A stretch of 64,000 nt of DNA from the NCBI GenBank assembly GCA_964397485.1, contig CAYNHT010000005.1:1-64000 (forward strand), written 5' to 3'. The stretch's first letter is position 1. Each line of letters starts with the position of its first letter. The stretch comes from CAYNHT01 sp964397485 (lineage in GTDB: Bacteria > Bacillota_I > Bacilli_A > RF39 > UBA660). Positions 62,312-64,000 of this stretch are shown here, in pieces. The translations under genes were made by a program, and so were the position numbers. The notes under the pieces were generated by a model that was not told the DNA's origin, searched no databases, and saw nothing but the letters and a program-made list of their open reading frames with translations.

Positions 62312-63247
62312 ATGAAAAAAAGAAAAATAAAAAAGGGAATATTTATTAAATTAGGTCTATTAATTGTTGTTATTGGTATAGGTATTTTTACTACTAAATA
62401 TCTTCTATATAGAGGAACTATGGAATTTAAATTAATGGAACTTGGTTATTCTAAAGAAGAAGTAAAAGATATTGAAAAATATCTTGAAAATAAAGAAATT
62501 ACTCCACTATTAGAAAAAGAGTATGATTCTAATATAGTAAAAATTATTGATAAGAAATATTTTATTTATAAAAATTTAGATCGCTATTTAGAATATTTAA
62601 AAAACAATGAAGATAAAGATTTAGATGAAGTCATTGCTATTGTTAATACCAATAATGATCGTGAATTTTATACGGGAATTGAAAATGTTGATACTTCTAA
62701 AGGTAATTTGATGTTAGTTAATAAATTTTATCAATTACCTGAATCTTATGTACCAGAAAATATTACTCCAATTAGTACTTGGTATGCTTACAGTAATCAC
62801 AGTATTATTGATGAGGTAAATACTAAATATGTTGATATGTGGAATGGGGCTAAAAAAGAAGGATTAACTTTAATTGTAACTTCTTCTTACCGTGATTATA
62901 ATTTCCAAGCAACTTTGTATAATGGCTATAAAAATAGTAATGGTCAAGCATGGGCTGATAACTACTCTGCTAGACCAGGTCATTCGGAACATCAATTAGG
63001 GCTAGCTTTAGATATTGTTACTCATAATAATACAATGGAAAATTTTGAACAAACAGATGAATTTAAATGGTTAGAGAAAAATTCATATAAATATGGTTTT
63101 ATCTTAAGATATCCTAAGGGAAAAGAACATATCACAGGATTTAATTATGAGCCTTGGCATTATCGTTATGTTGGAATAGATATTGCTAAAGAGATATATG
63201 AACTAGGTATAACTTATGATGAATATTATGCTTATTATGTGAAATAG
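62312..63247 (+). CDS. vanY: VanY-like D-alanyl-D-alanine carboxypeptidase
   Basis: 311 residues from ATG 62312 (AGGTGATGAT); the longer frame lacks a ribosome site. One membrane anchor near 10-32; then a 70-residue helical module (LMELGYSKEEVKDIEKYLENKEI ... VIAIVNTNNDREFY). The M15/VanY domain has VTSSYRDYNFQ, ARPGHSEHQLGLALDI (zinc His and Asp) and EPWHYRYVG (third ligand). It trims stem peptides, overlapping the task of the split DacF. It is divergent from dacF. Confidence 0.92.
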   Translation: MKKRKIKKGIFIKLGLLIVVIGIGIFTTKYLLYRGTMEFKLMELGYSKEEVKDIEKYLENKEITPLLEKEYDSNIVKIIDKKYFIYKNLDRYLEYLKNNEDKDLDEVIAIVNTNNDREFYTGIENVDTSKGNLMLVNKFYQLPESYVPENITPISTWYAYSNHSIIDEVNTKYVDMWNGAKKEGLTLIVTSSYRDYNFQATLYNGYKNSNGQAWADNYSARPGHSEHQLGLALDIVTHNNTMENFEQTDEFKWLEKNSYKYGFILRYPKGKEHITGFNYEPWHYRYVGIDIAKEIYELGITYDEYYAYYVK

Positions 63248-63268
63248 GATATTATCCTATTTTTTTTA
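63243..63268 (+). terminator. Terminator of the first vanY-like gene
   Basis: AATAGGAT/ATCCTATT stem followed by seven T, straddling the stop codon. Confidence 0.8.
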
Positions 63269-63301
63269 TTTAATCTATAGTATAATTATATAGGTGATAA
63301 T

Positions 63302-64000
63302 ATGAAAAAGATAGTAATGATATTTCTAATATTTATATTAGGTATTAGTGGAATATTAGGATTTAATTATATAAACAATAATAATTTTAAATTAAAAAGA
63401 CTTGGATATAGTTCTAGTGAAATAAATGTTATAACAACTACTCTAAATAAAAATAATATTGATTATATTTTAAGTAATGAATATAATCAATATTTAGTTA
63501 AAATAATTGAAGATGATAGTTTTAATGAAGAAGCTTTTGAAAGTTATATTAATTATTATGAAAAATATAATTTTTTAGATAGTAAAGATGTAGTTATGAT
63601 TGTTAATTATGATGCTGATAAAATAGATTATAATGATATTTTAATACTTTTAATTAGTAATAATAATTTTAAGGCTGAAAATTTAGAAAGATATGTTAAT
63701 TATTATGAAAATAATCCTAATATTAGTGAGAATTCAGTTATAAGTATTGTTAATAATAATGTAGATAATTTTATAGATGAATATAATGATTTTATTTTAG
63801 ATTTAATTGATGGTGATTACTTTATAGTTGAAAATGTAAAAAGATATTTAGATTACTATAATAAAGTTGATAATATATCTTCTAAGGATGTTATAAGTGC
63901 TGTTAATAGTAATATTGATTATGATTTTTATACTAATATCAAAGATGTTGATATATCTAAAGGTAATTTAGTTTTAGTAAATAAATATTATATTTTAGAT
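63302..64000 (+). CDS. Second VanY-like protein with repeated N-terminal module (partial)
   Basis: 233 codons run to the window end. After a signal anchor (KKIVMIFLIFILGISGILGF) there are three consecutive copies of the module that occurs once in the first gene (RLGYSSSEINVI..., then YDADKIDYNDILILLI, VDNFIDEYNDFILDLI, each ending RYxxYYxxx...IVNxNxD). Then DVDISKGNLVLVNKYYILD matches the beginning of the VanY domain. TATAAT lies 25 bases upstream. Confidence 0.8.
   Translation, partial: MKKIVMIFLIFILGISGILGFNYINNNNFKLKRLGYSSSEINVITTTLNKNNIDYILSNEYNQYLVKIIEDDSFNEEAFESYINYYEKYNFLDSKDVVMIVNYDADKIDYNDILILLISNNNFKAENLERYVNYYENNPNISENSVISIVNNNVDNFIDEYNDFILDLIDGDYFIVENVKRYLDYYNKVDNISSKDVISAVNSNIDYDFYTNIKDVDISKGNLVLVNKYYILD

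Noticed and set aside
1..64000. Mycoplasma genetic code (TGA as Trp) because of low GC
   Set aside because: TGA ends several genes exactly at overlapping starts (VirD4/ArdC, methyltransferase/nuclease), and Trp is encoded by TGG.
1..64000. CRISPR array or tRNA target for integration
   Set aside because: No regularly spaced repeat-spacer pattern and no cloverleaf at either junction; the target is the dacF coding sequence.

Overview
The window is AT-rich DNA from a Gram-positive (Bacillota-type) bacterium. Genes have strong GGAGG-type ribosome sites, TGA is used as a stop, and peptidoglycan enzymes (DacF, VanY) are present. The low GC and small intergenic spaces suggest an uncultured Bacilli or Erysipelotrichia/RF39-like gut lineage, but this is inference. 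A 100-base run of N at 58301-58400 marks an assembly gap.

Layout. (1) 1-7131, minus: the N-terminal 2377 codons of a giant RHS/YD-repeat surface protein with three 196-residue beta-helix-like repeats. (2) 7.4-10.7 kb: an AlbA_2/HATPase gene broken by one in-frame stop, then a three-gene operon of two small paralogues and a CFI-box-like protein. (3) 10.8-11.33 kb and 61.57-62.21 kb: the two halves of one D-Ala-D-Ala carboxypeptidase gene (dacF-like). They are separated by about 50.2 kb of integrative conjugative DNA. Rejoining the halves at the shared GTAC restores an open frame. (4) 11.3-27.6 kb: the left part of the insert, with a degraded third paralogue, an ABC transporter plus secreted protein, a large serine recombinase, a DUF6119-like gene with a small membrane partner, a RepL-like winged-helix protein, a Hachiman-like pair and a type II restriction-modification (R-M) locus. 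(5) 27.6-61.6 kb: a conjugative module, bounded by perfect 21-bp inverted repeats. It holds a sigma factor, an ArdC-like protein, VirD4, a small-gene cargo island, an orphan m5C methyltransferase, a MobL-type relaxase with a probable oriT, an M23 hydrolase, VirB4, a RloC-like ATPase as cargo, PrgI and VirB6-like proteins, a Tad-like pilus set (TadA, TadB, TadC, TadE-like), SSB, an ArpU-like regulator, a type III R-M system and a second large serine recombinase at the right end. (6) 62.3-64 kb: two VanY-like carboxypeptidase genes of the host flank.

How it works together. The minus-strand operon from about 55.2 kb down to 28.5 kb supplies mating-pair formation, coupling and DNA processing. The recombinase near 61 kb probably integrates and excises the element at dacF, so insertion inactivates dacF and excision would restore it. 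The element carries at least four recognisable or probable defence systems plus several unknown cargo genes.

The most unusual shared property is regulatory. Many cargo, defence and conjugation operons have an intrinsic-terminator hairpin just after a recognisable promoter and just before the first ribosome site, as if expression were gated by attenuation. Other candidates for new biology are the DUF6119 plus two-TM pair, the AlbA_2 gene whose upstream region shares DNA words with its own coding sequence, and two microproteins sharing an FFxxTSxPRI motif near the recombination genes.
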